Shown one piece after another: positions 16,177 through 24,505 of a stretch of 36,752 nucleotides of DNA. This stretch comes from Bacteroidales bacterium (GTDB lineage Bacteria > Bacteroidota > Bacteroidia > Bacteroidales > JAGONC01). Made by a program: the position numbers and the translations under genes. The stretch's first letter is position 1; each line of letters begins with the position of its first letter. The DNA is taken from assembly GCA_028716265.1 (NCBI GenBank), contig JAQUQD010000028.1, forward strand, positions 1 to 36,752, read 5' to 3'. A model generated the notes under the pieces. It did not search any database, was not told where the DNA came from, and saw only the letters and a list, made by a program, of their open reading frames with translations.

Positions 16177-16659
16177 TTATTCTTTGACGCCCTCCATGAT
16201 CTTTGAGCCGGGCCTGTTCAGGACCTTGGTAAGCTGTGTGCGATCCCATACGGCATGCTCAAAGGTCTGCGCCATGACGATGGCATCCGAAGGACAATTT
16301 TTTACGCATAAGTTACATAGACTGCACATACCCAGATGGTAGATGTGCTTGTCGATGATCCGTTTCTTCTTTCCGTCGGGGAGCAGCACCGTCGCCGTGA
16401 TGATTTCAATGGAACCGTTGGGGCAGCTTATCTCGCATATGCCGCAACCTGTGCACCGATGCTCGTTGTTCTCATTGTGAGGCATGGTAACCTCGCCTCT
16501 GAACCGCTCGAACATCTCCAGCGTGCGCCTGTTCTCAGGATATTGCTGTGTGACGATCAGCCGCGGCCTGAAGAAGTAATAGCCTGTGATCCGCATCCCC
16601 TGGATGAGAGTCCAGATGCCTTTCAAAACGTCAGATATATATTTCCAGATCGCGCTCAT
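16177..16659 (-). CDS. nuoI: NADH-quinone oxidoreductase subunit I (two 4Fe-4S ferredoxin domain)
   Basis: A 160-residue protein with an N-terminal amphipathic helix (YISDVLKGIWTLIQGMRITG) and two cysteine motifs, CTGCGICEISCP and CSLCNLCVKNCP, that ligate clusters N6a and N6b. In complete complex I it passes electrons from NuoG to NuoB. No nuoEFG genes are present here, so this ferredoxin-like subunit is a candidate entry point for electrons from an external donor such as ferredoxin. That last statement is inference based on 11-subunit complexes. Confidence 0.95.
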   Translation of the reverse strand: MSAIWKYISDVLKGIWTLIQGMRITGYYFFRPRLIVTQQYPENRRTLEMFERFRGEVTMPHNENNEHRCTGCGICEISCPNGSIEIITATVLLPDGKKKRIIDKHIYHLGMCSLCNLCVKNCPSDAIVMAQTFEHAVWDRTQLTKVLNRPGSKIMEGVKE

Positions 16660-16677
16660 TAATTTTTGCCTTCTTCT

Positions 16678-17766
16678 TTAAAAGTGCCATCCCAGCAGTA
16701 CGATTACGGTCATCAGGATGATATTGAATAAGTTGATGGGTAAAAGGAACTTCCACTCCAGGGTAAGGATCTGGTCGATCCTCAGGCGCGGGAAGGTCCA
16801 TTTGAACCACATGATCAGGAATATCACGAAGAATACCTTAATAAAGAACCAGAAGACGGGCGGGAGGAGATCCATCACATGGTTGAATCCTTCCAGGTTT
16901 CCTACGTGCAGAGCCATCCACCCTCCGAGGAAGACCGTGGTGGCCATGGCAGAAACAATGAACAGGTTGACATACTCGGCCAGGAAGAAGAAAGCGAATT
17001 TGATCCCGGAATATTCCGTATGGAATCCTGCGGTCAGTTCGGATTCGGCTTCTGCCAGGTCGAAAGGTCCCCGGTTGGTCTCTGCCGTACCGGCGATAAC
17101 AAACACAAAGAATGCGATGATGGCCGGAATATGTCCACGGTAGATGAACCATCCTGCGCGCTGTGCTTCGACGATCCCTGAGAGCTGCAGTGTGCCGGCC
17201 ATGATGACGATGGTGATCAGCGACAGTCCCACCGAAAGTTCGTAGCTGATGATCTGTGCCCCGCTTCTCATGGCTCCGATCAGGGAGTACTTATTGTTGC
17301 TTGACCAGCCAGCCAGCAAGATGCCAATGACCCCGACAGCCGTGATGGAGGTCACGAAAAACACTCCAATGTCGAAATCGAAGGCTTGCAGCCCTTTGGC
17401 AAACGGTATGACAGAGATGGCCAGAAAGGTCACAATGATCACGATGAAGGGTGCGAGGTTATACAGGAACTTATCCGCCCTGGCTGGCTGGATCAGCTCC
17501 TTCATCAACAGTTTGATGAAGTCGGCGATGGTCTGGACCAGTCCCCATGGACCAACCCGCATCGGGCCCAGCCGCTGCTGGAAGAAAGCGCATACCTTTC
17601 GTTCGGCATATACCAGGAACAAGCCGAATACGGCCACAAAGAGCAGGATGACGATCCCTACGATTGCCCATTCCATCGCCAAGGTCCCCGTCGGGGATAA
17701 CCGGGAGCTGAGTCCATCATGGATAGACTGTGTCAGTGTGGAAAAATCGTAGATACTGAATGCCAT
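16678..17766 (-). CDS. nuoH: NADH-quinone oxidoreductase subunit H
   Basis: A 362-residue, eight-helix subunit at the quinone site. Hallmarks are [20 protein letters not shown] with the following KLLMKE, and [20 protein letters not shown] with FHTEYSG, the conserved acidic quinone-chamber loop. An upstream ATG at 17787 overlaps nuoD. The ATG at 17766 (MAFSIYDF) begins 10 bases after nuoD and is preferred. Notably nuoH directly follows nuoD, where nuoE, nuoF and nuoG are found in canonical 14-gene operons. Confidence 0.95.
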   Translation of the reverse strand: MAFSIYDFSTLTQSIHDGLSSRLSPTGTLAMEWAIVGIVILLFVAVFGLFLVYAERKVCAFFQQRLGPMRVGPWGLVQTIADFIKLLMKELIQPARADKFLYNLAPFIVIIVTFLAISVIPFAKGLQAFDFDIGVFFVTSITAVGVIGILLAGWSSNNKYSLIGAMRSGAQIISYELSVGLSLITIVIMAGTLQLSGIVEAQRAGWFIYRGHIPAIIAFFVFVIAGTAETNRGPFDLAEAESELTAGFHTEYSGIKFAFFFLAEYVNLFIVSAMATTVFLGGWMALHVGNLEGFNHVMDLLPPVFWFFIKVFFVIFLIMWFKWTFPRLRIDQILTLEWKFLLPINLFNIILMTVIVLLGWHF

Positions 17767-17776
17767 ATCGTTGGTT

Positions 17777-18895
17777 TTACCTGTCAATATCCGGGATCAC
17801 CAGGTCGAGCGAAGACATGATGGCCACCAGGTCGGCGATCTTCCAGCCTTTCGACATCGCGTGGAGTGCTGAGAGGTTGGAAAAGCCGGGGGACCGGAAT
17901 TTCAGCCGGTAGGGACTTTTTTTGCCGTCACTGATGATGAAGACGCCAAAATCACCCCTGGCTGATTCCACCCGCTGAAAATACTCTCCTTCCGGCAGTT
18001 TGACCACCCCCTTCATTTTGACCTGAACATCTCCCTCAGGGATGTTGTCAATCAGCTGCTCGATGATCGACATCGACTCCCACATTTCTTTTATCCTGAC
18101 CTGGTACCTGGCCAGTGTATCACCCCGGTCATCCAGCGCTTCCTGAAAGCTGACAAACGGATAGGCACTGTATGGAAGATGTTTCCTGACATCGCAGGAA
18201 AATCCCGAGGCTCTTCCGGAAGGACCCGTAACGCCATAATTGATGACCGCTTCCTTAGGGAAGATCCCGATACCACGTGTCCGTTCCTGGAAAATGACGT
18301 TCCCGGTAAGCAGTTGGTCGTACTCCGGCAGTTTTTTTCTGAAATAGTTCAGGAAATCATGGACACGCTTTTGAAAATTAGGATGGATGTCGAACATCAA
18401 TCCTCCCGGGATGCTGTAATGAAGAGTAAGTCGCGCCCCGCAGGTTTCCTCAAAAATGTCCAGGATCTTTTCTCTGTCGCGTAATCCATAGAAGAAGGTG
18501 GTCAGGGCGCCCAGGTCCATGCCCATGACGCACCACCATAACTGATGCGAGGCCAGTCGCTGAAGCTCACTGAAGATGGTACGGATGTACTTCACTCGGT
18601 CAGGAACCTCCACGCCGAGTGCATTTTCAATGCAAAGGCACACCACTTCCTCATTCATGTGCGCCGAGAGGTAATCCATCCTGTCGGTCAGATAAGGGAT
18701 CTGGGGATAGGTGAGTGACTCGCACATTTTTTCTATCCCGCTGTGGATATACCCGATGTGCGGATCCACATGGTGGACGATCTCACCTTCCAGCTTGAGC
18801 AAAAGCCTCAGCACACCATGGGTTGAGGGGTGCTGGGGCCCCATGTTCACAAGATATTCCTGCGTCTCGATCCGATCTGGTTCTGCTTCTTGCAT
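17777..18895 (-). CDS. nuoD: NADH-quinone oxidoreductase subunit D
   Basis: A 372-residue 49-kDa-type subunit. It begins [20 protein letters not shown] with the quinone-site His loop. [20 protein letters not shown] and the C-terminal block with [28 protein letters not shown] and DLVIPDIDR are typical of NuoD and related hydrogenase large subunits, with the hydrogenase nickel-binding cysteines absent. It forms the quinone chamber with NuoB. It is separate from nuoC here, unlike the fused nuoCD of Bacteroides and E. coli, with only a 3-base gap between the two genes. Confidence 0.95.
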   Translation of the reverse strand: MQEAEPDRIETQEYLVNMGPQHPSTHGVLRLLLKLEGEIVHHVDPHIGYIHSGIEKMCESLTYPQIPYLTDRMDYLSAHMNEEVVCLCIENALGVEVPDRVKYIRTIFSELQRLASHQLWWCVMGMDLGALTTFFYGLRDREKILDIFEETCGARLTLHYSIPGGLMFDIHPNFQKRVHDFLNYFRKKLPEYDQLLTGNVIFQERTRGIGIFPKEAVINYGVTGPSGRASGFSCDVRKHLPYSAYPFVSFQEALDDRGDTLARYQVRIKEMWESMSIIEQLIDNIPEGDVQVKMKGVVKLPEGEYFQRVESARGDFGVFIISDGKKSPYRLKFRSPGFSNLSALHAMSKGWKIADLVAIMSSLDLVIPDIDR

Positions 18896-18898
18896 GTC

Positions 18899-19354
18899 TT
18901 AACGATCAACGATCCTCACTTCATCAACATAATCCTTTCTCAATGGAAACCCCCATTCATCCGACAGGAAAAGCCTCCTCATGTCGGGGTGGCCCTTGAA
19001 CCGGATGCCAAGCAGGTCAAAGACCTCCCGCTCATGAAATTCAGCCGTCCTCCAGATATCGGAAACGGTAGGTAAAACCGGGTTTATACGTGACAGTGTC
19101 CTGGTCTTCAGTACAAGTATGTTTCTGTGAACGGTGGACTCCAGGTGATAGATCACCTTCATATGGTCATCAAAATCGGCGCCGGTGAGGCAGATAAGGT
19201 AATCAAACGCCGTGGAAGGATTCTCTTTCAGTTCCCTGGCAAGGTAACGCAGCTGATCTTCAGGAACCATGACCTCAGGAAACTGCTTTCCCATGACCAC
19301 CACAGCAGCTGGTTCAAGCGACTGAATATGTGCATTAAGTTCTTCCGGGCTCAT
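18899..19354 (-). CDS. nuoC: NADH-quinone oxidoreductase subunit C
   Basis: A 151-residue 30-kDa-type subunit. It contains [20 protein letters not shown] and the signature [30 protein letters not shown] and [11 protein letters not shown], which are the conserved NuoC/NdhJ motif. It is structural in the hydrophilic arm. Its ATG overlaps the nuoB stop by 4 bases (ATGA), implying translational coupling. Confidence 0.94.
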   Translation of the reverse strand: MSPEELNAHIQSLEPAAVVVMGKQFPEVMVPEDQLRYLARELKENPSTAFDYLICLTGADFDDHMKVIYHLESTVHRNILVLKTRTLSRINPVLPTVSDIWRTAEFHEREVFDLLGIRFKGHPDMRRLFLSDEWGFPLRKDYVDEVRIVDR

Positions 19355-19935
19355 ATCATCGGATTCAGCGGATTTGTCTCCTGAGGCAACTGTCTGGACC
19401 TTTTCCCGACGGTACGCTGTTTCTTTATTTTTTTCTGAAGCTGCATGATACCATAGAGCACTGCTTCAGGGCGGGGAGGACAGCCGGGTATATAAACATC
19501 CACAGGGATCACATGGTCGGCTCCTTTCACCACGGAATAGGAGTTATAGAAAAAGGGCCCTCCGGAAATAGCGCAGGCTCCCATCGCAATCACGTATTTG
19601 GGCTCTGCCATCTGGTCGTACAGCCGTTTGAGCACGGGTGCCATTTTGTAAACGATGGATCCGCTGATGAAGATCACGTCTGCCTGGCGGGGTGTGGCCC
19701 TGGCTACCTCCGCACCAAACCGGGCGAAGTCGTGCCGTGATGCTCCTGTGGCCATGAATTCAATGGCACAGCAACGCGTTCCGAAGGTCAGGGGCCAGAG
19801 GGAGTTGGCCCTTGCCCAGTTGACCAATGTGTTCAGATTGGCCAAAACGATGCCCCCGTCGGCATATTGCTCAACAATAGGGTACTGGTTCTTGTAAAAT
19901 GGATCGTGTATCTCTTTTTTTCGGATTATTCCCAT
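19351..19935 (-). CDS. nuoB: NADH-quinone oxidoreductase subunit B (cluster N2)
   Basis: A 194-residue subunit carrying the terminal cluster N2. The four cysteines are visible as [14 protein letters not shown] (tandem Cys), [12 protein letters not shown] and [12 protein letters not shown]. An ATG at 20046 would add 37 residues inside nuoA. The ATG at 19935 gives [12 protein letters not shown], overlaps the nuoA stop by 10 bases, and fits the usual NuoB length. The basic C-terminal tail ([14 protein letters not shown]) is longer than average but not exceptional. Confidence 0.95.
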   Translation of the reverse strand: MGIIRKKEIHDPFYKNQYPIVEQYADGGIVLANLNTLVNWARANSLWPLTFGTRCCAIEFMATGASRHDFARFGAEVARATPRQADVIFISGSIVYKMAPVLKRLYDQMAEPKYVIAMGACAISGGPFFYNSYSVVKGADHVIPVDVYIPGCPPRPEAVLYGIMQLQKKIKKQRTVGKRSRQLPQETNPLNPMI

Positions 19936-20276
19936 TTTAATGCATGTTTTTTCCAGGCATAGAATAAACCCAGCATAAGGATGAAGAAAAATATCAGGAT
20001 CTCCGCCAGTGCTACTGTATTGCCTTTGACTACCGTCACAGCCCATGGAAAGATGAAGACTGTTTCTACGTCAAAGATCAGGAAGAGGATGGCAAAAAGA
20101 TAGTACCCGACAGTATATTGCAACCATGCTCCGCCGATGGTCGGAATACCGCATTCGTAAGGTTCAAATTTCTGGGGATTAAAGGATTTTGGCGGTATGA
20201 AACCGGAAAACAACAAGGCTGCCCCCACCAGTACAACAGCAACAATGAAGAACAGGACCAGCGACTGACTCTCCAT
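19926..20276 (-). CDS. nuoA: NADH-quinone oxidoreductase subunit A
   Basis: A 116-residue, three-helix membrane subunit. The first loop contains [15 protein letters not shown] with the conserved ECG, and the second helix contains [17 protein letters not shown] with the conserved D-x-E. It is first in the nuoABCDHIJKLMN transcript, with a likely promoter about 25 bases upstream. Confidence 0.95.
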   Translation of the reverse strand: MESQSLVLFFIVAVVLVGAALLFSGFIPPKSFNPQKFEPYECGIPTIGGAWLQYTVGYYLFAILFLIFDVETVFIFPWAVTVVKGNTVALAEILIFFFILMLGLFYAWKKHALKWE

Positions 20277-20296
20277 AGGTTTGCATTTGAAGGCGT

Positions 20297-20304
20297 CAAA
20301 AATA
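20297..20304 (-). promoter_or_regulatory. Putative -7 promoter box of the nuo operon
   Basis: On the minus strand TATTTTTG matches TAnnTTTG and ends 20 bases before the nuoA ATG. A T-rich stretch, not a clear TTTG, occupies the upstream element position. This would drive the whole nuo operon. Confidence 0.35.
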
Positions 20305-20370
20305 TGAAAAACCTTGTATTTGAGTAAAAAATTTGGGGAAAGGGATGTTGTTTAGAGGGGGTATAAATAA

Positions 20371-20397
20371 GGCACAAAGGCACAAAGGCACAAAGGC
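20371..20397. repeat. Tandem GGCACAAA octamer repeat
   Basis: Three exact copies of the octamer GGCACAAA plus a partial GGC lie between the divergently placed 3' end of the DUF2007 gene and the nuo promoter region. Copy number could vary between strains. No function is assigned. Confidence 0.8.
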
Positions 20398-20430
20398 TTC
20401 AAGGCATTGGAGTTTTTTAAAGATTTGGGA

Positions 20431-20673
20431 TTATTCTTTTGGTTCCTGGAGATATTCATTGATAATTCTAAGGGCAAGGTCGTAGTGGTTTTCGGTGACA
20501 TAGATCAGGGCTGAATCTTCGGGAGCTCCGGAGGCCCAACCGGCGATCACACTTTCTTCCAGGGTGTTGCGCAGCATGGCCTCTATGCCATTCTCCCGAA
20601 GCAATTCCAGCAAATAATTCGCCTCTACGACAGATCCTGTGTAAATCCGTTTGATGCCAATCTGTTCTTCCAT
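20431..20673 (-). CDS. DUF2007-family small protein
   Basis: An 80-residue soluble protein. IKRIYTGSVVEANYLLELLR, ENGIEAMLRN, then SALIYVTENHYDLALRIINE match the DUF2007 pattern (a two-strand, helix, strand ferredoxin-like fold with V-x-A-x-x-L near the start). This family is labelled putative signal-transducing in databases, but its ligand is not established. It stands alone between the nuo operon and the divergent T9SS gene at 20801. Confidence 0.75.
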   Translation of the reverse strand: MEEQIGIKRIYTGSVVEANYLLELLRENGIEAMLRNTLEESVIAGWASGAPEDSALIYVTENHYDLALRIINEYLQEPKE

Positions 20674-20692
20674 ACTTATGATTTTTGTGTTT

Positions 20693-20700
20693 GCAAGATA
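20693..20700 (-). promoter_or_regulatory. Weak -7-like box for the DUF2007 gene
   Basis: TATCTTGC on the minus strand resembles TAnnTTTG with mismatches at the end and lies about 20 bases before the start at 20673. A similar TATATTGC box faces the opposite gene. Support is weak. Confidence 0.25.
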
Positions 20701-20746
20701 CGAATAAAAAACTGATCAATTTTATGGATCAACTCTAAATTTTTAG

Positions 20747-20754
20747 TATATTGC
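20747..20754 (+). promoter_or_regulatory. Weak -7-like box for the T9SS gene at 20801
   Basis: TATATTGC on the plus strand lies 46 bases before the ATG. It mirrors the box of the divergent DUF2007 gene and differs from the TAnnTTTG consensus at its 3' end. Confidence 0.25.
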
Positions 20755-20800
20755 AGGATTATAACGGAAATCGGGATCGGATCTTTTAATTTCTAAGGAA

Positions 20801-22231
20801 ATGAAAAAAGCATTACTTATGCTGAGTAGTTTCGGATTCGCTATCGTTTTGATGGCTCAGACTCTCGACCAGCAGGTTATTGCTACTGCAGGAAATTACA
20901 GTGAAGCTGGAGGAATATCTGTGAGCTGGACGCTGGGTGAATGCGTCATTGCAACATTTGGAAATGATGATATCATCCTGACCCAGGGCTTTCAGCAACC
21001 CCTTATGACATTAACCGGTCAGCTGCTTTACATACCGGCAGGGTGGAGCGGGATCTCCAGCTGGGTGGATCCCACGATATCCCTTGCAGAGCATATTTTT
21101 GATCCTGTGGTGGGCCATCTGATTATCCTTCTCAATCCATTTGGCCAGGTGTACTGGCCTTCCCAGGGGATCAACCAGATCGATCCTCCTCCTGCAGAGG
21201 AACCCGGGTGGGTGCCTCATCACGGGTATATCGTAAAAATGGATCAGGAAGCACTCGTCCTGGTGGAGGGTACAGCTGAATCAGACCTGTCCGTGGACCT
21301 CCCATCCGGTTGGTATACCATCCCCGTTCTTGCCCAGAATGTTGTTTCATCCTCCGACTTGTTCGGCCAGCTGGATCCTCACCTGGTCATTGTCAAGGAA
21401 ATAGCCGGCAACCGGATATGGTGGCCTGCAATGGGGGTGTTTTCACTGACAACCGTTGAACCGGGCAAATCCTACCAGGTATTGCTGACTGCCACTGTCG
21501 CTCTCGACTTCACTGCATTCAATGCACCTGAACCGGTAGGCCCGGCAAACAATGAACTGAACGAGTTTGTCAATAACACTCCCTGGAACGATGTTGAATT
21601 CACAGGTACATCACACACCATCGCCATTGATAAAGATGCATGGAGTGAACTCCCTGGAATTGGTTTTGGGGATTACCTGGGCGTTTTTACCCAAAATGGC
21701 CTTTGCAGCGGGATGATCATCTATACCGGCAAAAGAGAACCTCTTTCCATAACGGCTTTTGGAGATGATTTCACTACTGCCTCGACAGTGGAAGGCTTTA
21801 CGGGTAACGAATATATGAGTTTTCGCCTCTACCGACCTTCAACCCAAGAAGAGTTCACCATTACCGCAACCTTCGATCCATCCCTACCAAATACCGATCT
21901 TTATCTTGGTAACGGGCTTTCCAGGATCACTCATATGAGCATGATGGCAACGGCAATAGGGGAGAACGGCCTGAACGATGTTGAGATTTATCCAAATCCC
22001 GCCTGCGAGAGCGTGATGATCAAATGCATAGGAAATATCTCCGCTGATGCTATCCTCGCGTTGTACAGCATGGCGAGCGGTAAACTGATCAGGGAAGTCA
22101 GGCTTGAAAACAACCTGACCGAACTGAAGATCCAGGATCTCGCTCAGGGAGTCTATTTCATCAGGATTACGGATGGGCAGGAAATCATCATTAAAAAGCT
22201 CATCAAGCACTCGAATACGTTCAATAATTAA
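20801..22231 (+). CDS. T9SS-secreted multidomain protein of unknown function
   Basis: A 476-residue product with a signal peptide (MKKALLMLSSFGFAIVLMAQ). Four parts can be seen. Residues about 22-70 (VIATAGNYSEAGGISVSWTL, GECVIATF, LTQGFQQP) are a short N-terminal module common in T9SS proteins. Residues about 75-250 hold two copies of a beta module with IPAGWSGISSWVDP/LPSGWYTIPVL and YWPSQGI/WWPAMGV. Residues about 265-370 (HTIAIDKDAW, DYLGVFTQNGLCSGMIIYTG, ITAFGDDFTTASTVEGF) share a domain with the next gene. The C-terminus is a T9SS sorting domain (IYPNPACESVMIK, LAQGVYFIRITDG, KKLIKH). It is likely on the cell surface. Its stop is 13 bases before the start of the dockerin-type gene, so the two form an operon. 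Confidence 0.85.
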   Translation: MKKALLMLSSFGFAIVLMAQTLDQQVIATAGNYSEAGGISVSWTLGECVIATFGNDDIILTQGFQQPLMTLTGQLLYIPAGWSGISSWVDPTISLAEHIFDPVVGHLIILLNPFGQVYWPSQGINQIDPPPAEEPGWVPHHGYIVKMDQEALVLVEGTAESDLSVDLPSGWYTIPVLAQNVVSSSDLFGQLDPHLVIVKEIAGNRIWWPAMGVFSLTTVEPGKSYQVLLTATVALDFTAFNAPEPVGPANNELNEFVNNTPWNDVEFTGTSHTIAIDKDAWSELPGIGFGDYLGVFTQNGLCSGMIIYTGKREPLSITAFGDDFTTASTVEGFTGNEYMSFRLYRPSTQEEFTITATFDPSLPNTDLYLGNGLSRITHMSMMATAIGENGLNDVEIYPNPACESVMIKCIGNISADAILALYSMASGKLIREVRLENNLTELKIQDLAQGVYFIRITDGQEIIIKKLIKHSNTFNN

Positions 22232-22236
22232 AGGAG
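22232..22236 (+). promoter_or_regulatory. Shine-Dalgarno-like site deciding the dockerin gene start
   Basis: AGGAG immediately follows the upstream stop codon and sits 8 bases before the ATG at 22245 (MKRMHF), but only 2 before the ATG at 22239. Bacteroidota use few SD sites, so this one favours 22245. Confidence 0.5.
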
Positions 22237-22244
22237 AAATGATC

Positions 22245-22901
22245 ATGAAAAGAATGCATTTCCATTATCTCTTTGGTCTGACAGCTGTCTTTTTCATTGT
22301 ACCCTCCCTTCTGAAAGCCCAGTTACCGCCGGGATGGGATTATGCACCCTCTTATTCTTCCCATGTGATCGTCATACCGCTCAGCGCCAATCCAACCCTT
22401 AACGGGGAACCGCTTAGCACCGGCGATCATATCGGGGTGTTTTATGATAATGGCGGTGTACTGAAATGTGCCGGGGCAGTGATCTGGGACGGGACATTCA
22501 ATGTATCGGTCAGCGCCTGGGGTGATGATCCCTATGAAGCTGGAAAACAGGGTTTTTATGATAACGACTTGATCCACTTGAAATTATATCACTGGGCCAC
22601 CCCGGAGGAAATAGAGGCTGAAGCGACTTGGCAGAATGACTGCCCCGGATGCAATTATTGGGATGGGCTATGGCACGATTTCGGTTTGTCAGCCCTTGCC
22701 ACACTGCAAGCTACTACCATTTTGCCGGGCGATTCAAACTGCGATGGAACGGTGAACGTCCTGGATATCATCACGACCGTCAACTATATCATGGGGCTGG
22801 ATCCTTCCCCCTTTTGCTTCGCCAGCGCGGATACCAATGGAGACGCGGTCATTTCCGTCCTTGACCTGATCATTACCGTCAATATCATCATGGCTGGATA
22901 G
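22245..22901 (+). CDS. Secreted protein with C-terminal dockerin-type I repeats
   Basis: A 218-residue product with a signal peptide (MKRMHFHYLFGLTAVFFIV, cleaved near LKAQ). The central domain (SHVIVIPLSANPTLNGEPLS, GDHIGVFYDNGGVLKCAGAV, SAWGDDPYEAGKQGF) resembles the third part of the preceding protein. The last 57 residues hold two EF-hand-like dockerin segments, GDSNCDGTVNVLDIITTVNY and ADTNGDAVISVLDLIITVN, each with the D-x-N-x-D-G/A-x-(V/I) calcium loop followed by a hydrophobic helix. No T9SS sorting domain is present. Dockerins usually bind cohesins; none is visible in the window. The frame continues upstream to an ATG at 22173, but that part overlaps the previous gene. Confidence 0.82.
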   Translation: MKRMHFHYLFGLTAVFFIVPSLLKAQLPPGWDYAPSYSSHVIVIPLSANPTLNGEPLSTGDHIGVFYDNGGVLKCAGAVIWDGTFNVSVSAWGDDPYEAGKQGFYDNDLIHLKLYHWATPEEIEAEATWQNDCPGCNYWDGLWHDFGLSALATLQATTILPGDSNCDGTVNVLDIITTVNYIMGLDPSPFCFASADTNGDAVISVLDLIITVNIIMAG

Positions 22902-22907
22902 GGAATT

Positions 22908-24263
22908 CTACCTTACCAATACGACTTTGCCGTTCGCCGCTTGCCGTTCGCCATTCGCAGTTAACCTGAAATAATAGACACCCGGAGATAGTCCCCAGGT
23001 ATCCCAGTGAACCGTGTATTTCCCAGTCTGTTGAAACGTGTTGACGGGAACGGCGACTTGTCTGCCCGCGTCATCTGTGATTTCGAGGGTAACAACCGTC
23101 GCCTGATATACTTCATAGTGAAATGTAGTTGATCCATCAGATGGATTTGGGAAACAATGACAAGTTAACAGTGCTCCCTTACCAGTTAATGGAGAAGGAA
23201 TGCCATCGGGCTTTGAACCGAATTCATAAGCCCCCATGTCTATCGTCCGGAAGTCGTCGCCATCACCATCCCAGATGCGCAGGTTCCCGGCGATATCTCT
23301 CAGGGGCAGACCCTGTCCGGTAGTATCAGGAGTTCCCGTATCAATGCAGGGAGATCCACCGGTAAGAATGAATGGATGGGAACCGGTACCGGCGAATTTC
23401 GGATTCTCTTCGATGTTGTTTTCACCTGCCGCTCCTCCTTTAATATCGGAGAAGCTAATGGTTGGATTCCCGGTGGTATGGATCTCATCGGGAGTGTTGT
23501 CCCATATGATCGTATTCCGGATCATAAGGGGATAGTCCTGGCTGGATATTCCACCACCGGACTGTTCTGCATAATTGCCGGTAATTGTCAGGTTCTGAAT
23601 AAGAGTTTCCGTTAAGCCAGCAATCAGAATCCCTGCACCACGGGTCGCATGGTTGCCACTGATGAGGACATTTTGCAGCCTGGATTTCAACAGGCCTGCC
23701 ATGGAAGATGTCCCCGCTTCCAGGTAGACACCTCCGCCAAACTGAGCAGTGTTGTTGATAACAATTACATTCACCAGTGAGGGATGTGCTACCGGATCCG
23801 TCGACGATCGCGACCGGCAGCTGACGCCTCCCCCGTACATGGCCGTGCAATCATGTATCTTCAGATTCTCAAGCCGGGGGCTTGCATTGTAAACGTTGAT
23901 CCCACCTCCATTGGCATCCGTAAGACCGTTTCGTATTGTAAATCCACACAGTAAAGCAGTACTGTCTTCCCCGTTGGAAATTTCCACTGCATCGTCGGCA
24001 TCATGACCGTCGATAATGGTCTGGGAAATATTAGCCGTGTCACCGGTAGTCAGGAAAAGACTGGTAACGGTAATGTTCTTTCCCCAGAAGTTAATGTTTT
24101 CAAGGTAGGTTCCCGGTGAAACGAGGACCGTATCACCCTTTTCAGCAGCGGAGATCCCGGACTGAATGGTTGGCTCATCGGCGGGGACGCGGATGAGCTG
24201 GGCGTCTAATGAACTGTTTATGAGGAGGATAAAAGTAATGGTTATGAGATGCCTGATGGTCAT
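22908..24263 (-). CDS. T9SS-secreted right-handed beta-helix protein
   Basis: A 451-residue product starting MTIRHLITITFILLINSSLD, a signal peptide. Residues about 25-330 form a parallel beta-helix. It opens with IRVPADEPTIQSGISAAEKG, DTVLVSPGTYLENI and continues through repeated coils such as GGGINVYNASPRLENLKIHD, GGGVYLEAGTSSMAG and RGAGILIAGLTETLIQNLTI. DMGAYEFG closes the domain, as in right-handed beta-helix/Omp-like repeat proteins. The C-terminus (HCFPNPSDGSTTFHYEV, LSPGVYYFRL, GKVVLV) is a T9SS sorting domain. No pectate-lyase catalytic residues were recognised, so a binding or structural role is possible. The frame extends to an ATG at 24284 through a repeat; the start at 24263 is preferred. 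Confidence 0.83.
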   Translation of the reverse strand: MTIRHLITITFILLINSSLDAQLIRVPADEPTIQSGISAAEKGDTVLVSPGTYLENINFWGKNITVTSLFLTTGDTANISQTIIDGHDADDAVEISNGEDSTALLCGFTIRNGLTDANGGGINVYNASPRLENLKIHDCTAMYGGGVSCRSRSSTDPVAHPSLVNVIVINNTAQFGGGVYLEAGTSSMAGLLKSRLQNVLISGNHATRGAGILIAGLTETLIQNLTITGNYAEQSGGGISSQDYPLMIRNTIIWDNTPDEIHTTGNPTISFSDIKGGAAGENNIEENPKFAGTGSHPFILTGGSPCIDTGTPDTTGQGLPLRDIAGNLRIWDGDGDDFRTIDMGAYEFGSKPDGIPSPLTGKGALLTCHCFPNPSDGSTTFHYEVYQATVVTLEITDDAGRQVAVPVNTFQQTGKYTVHWDTWGLSPGVYYFRLTANGERQAANGKVVLVR

Positions 24264-24298
24264 TGTTAAATTGTTAATTGTCAATGTTCATTGTTAAT
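24264..24298. repeat. Inverted copy of the AATTGACAATTAACA intergenic repeat
   Basis: TGTTAAATTGTTAATTGTCA is the reverse-complement wording of the repeat at 165-216. It lies immediately upstream of the beta-helix gene start and creates a false 7-residue N-terminal extension in that frame. Confidence 0.65.
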
Positions 24299-24388
24299 GA
24301 TAAATCATGACTAAAAATAATCAGATTTAAGATATTATCCAAATTATGTTGAAGAATCATTGCATTATCCCATATAGTAGGCTGGTCA

Positions 24389-24493
24389 TCAGGTTTACAG
24401 GTCTACAGGTGTTCAGGGGGCGGGAGCCGGGAAGCCGTTTGGGATTTGAATATTGGATTTGTTTGGATTTTGGTGCCTGGAATTTGGAATTTA
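24389..24493. repeat. Composite intergenic repeat (TTTACAGG and TTGGATTTTG types)
   Basis: CATCAGGTTTACAGGTCTAC with further CAGG units (24389-24415) is followed by degenerate TTGGATTTGTTTGGATTTTG and GGAATTTGGAATTT units (24438-24493). The second part repeats the wording at 3951-4013 in the same orientation. Together with the element at 24264 it fills the 242-base gap between the beta-helix and SagB-type genes. No gene is seen here. Confidence 0.6.
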
Positions 24494-24505
24494 AGGAGCA
24501 TCTTC

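Noticed and set aside
20371-20397. GGCACAAA repeats as a CRISPR array
   Set aside because: The copies are directly adjacent without spacers and the unit is only 8 bases.
22908-24263. Pectate lyase function for the beta-helix protein
   Set aside because: The fold signs are clear, but no catalytic or calcium-binding lyase residues could be recognised, so only the fold is reported.
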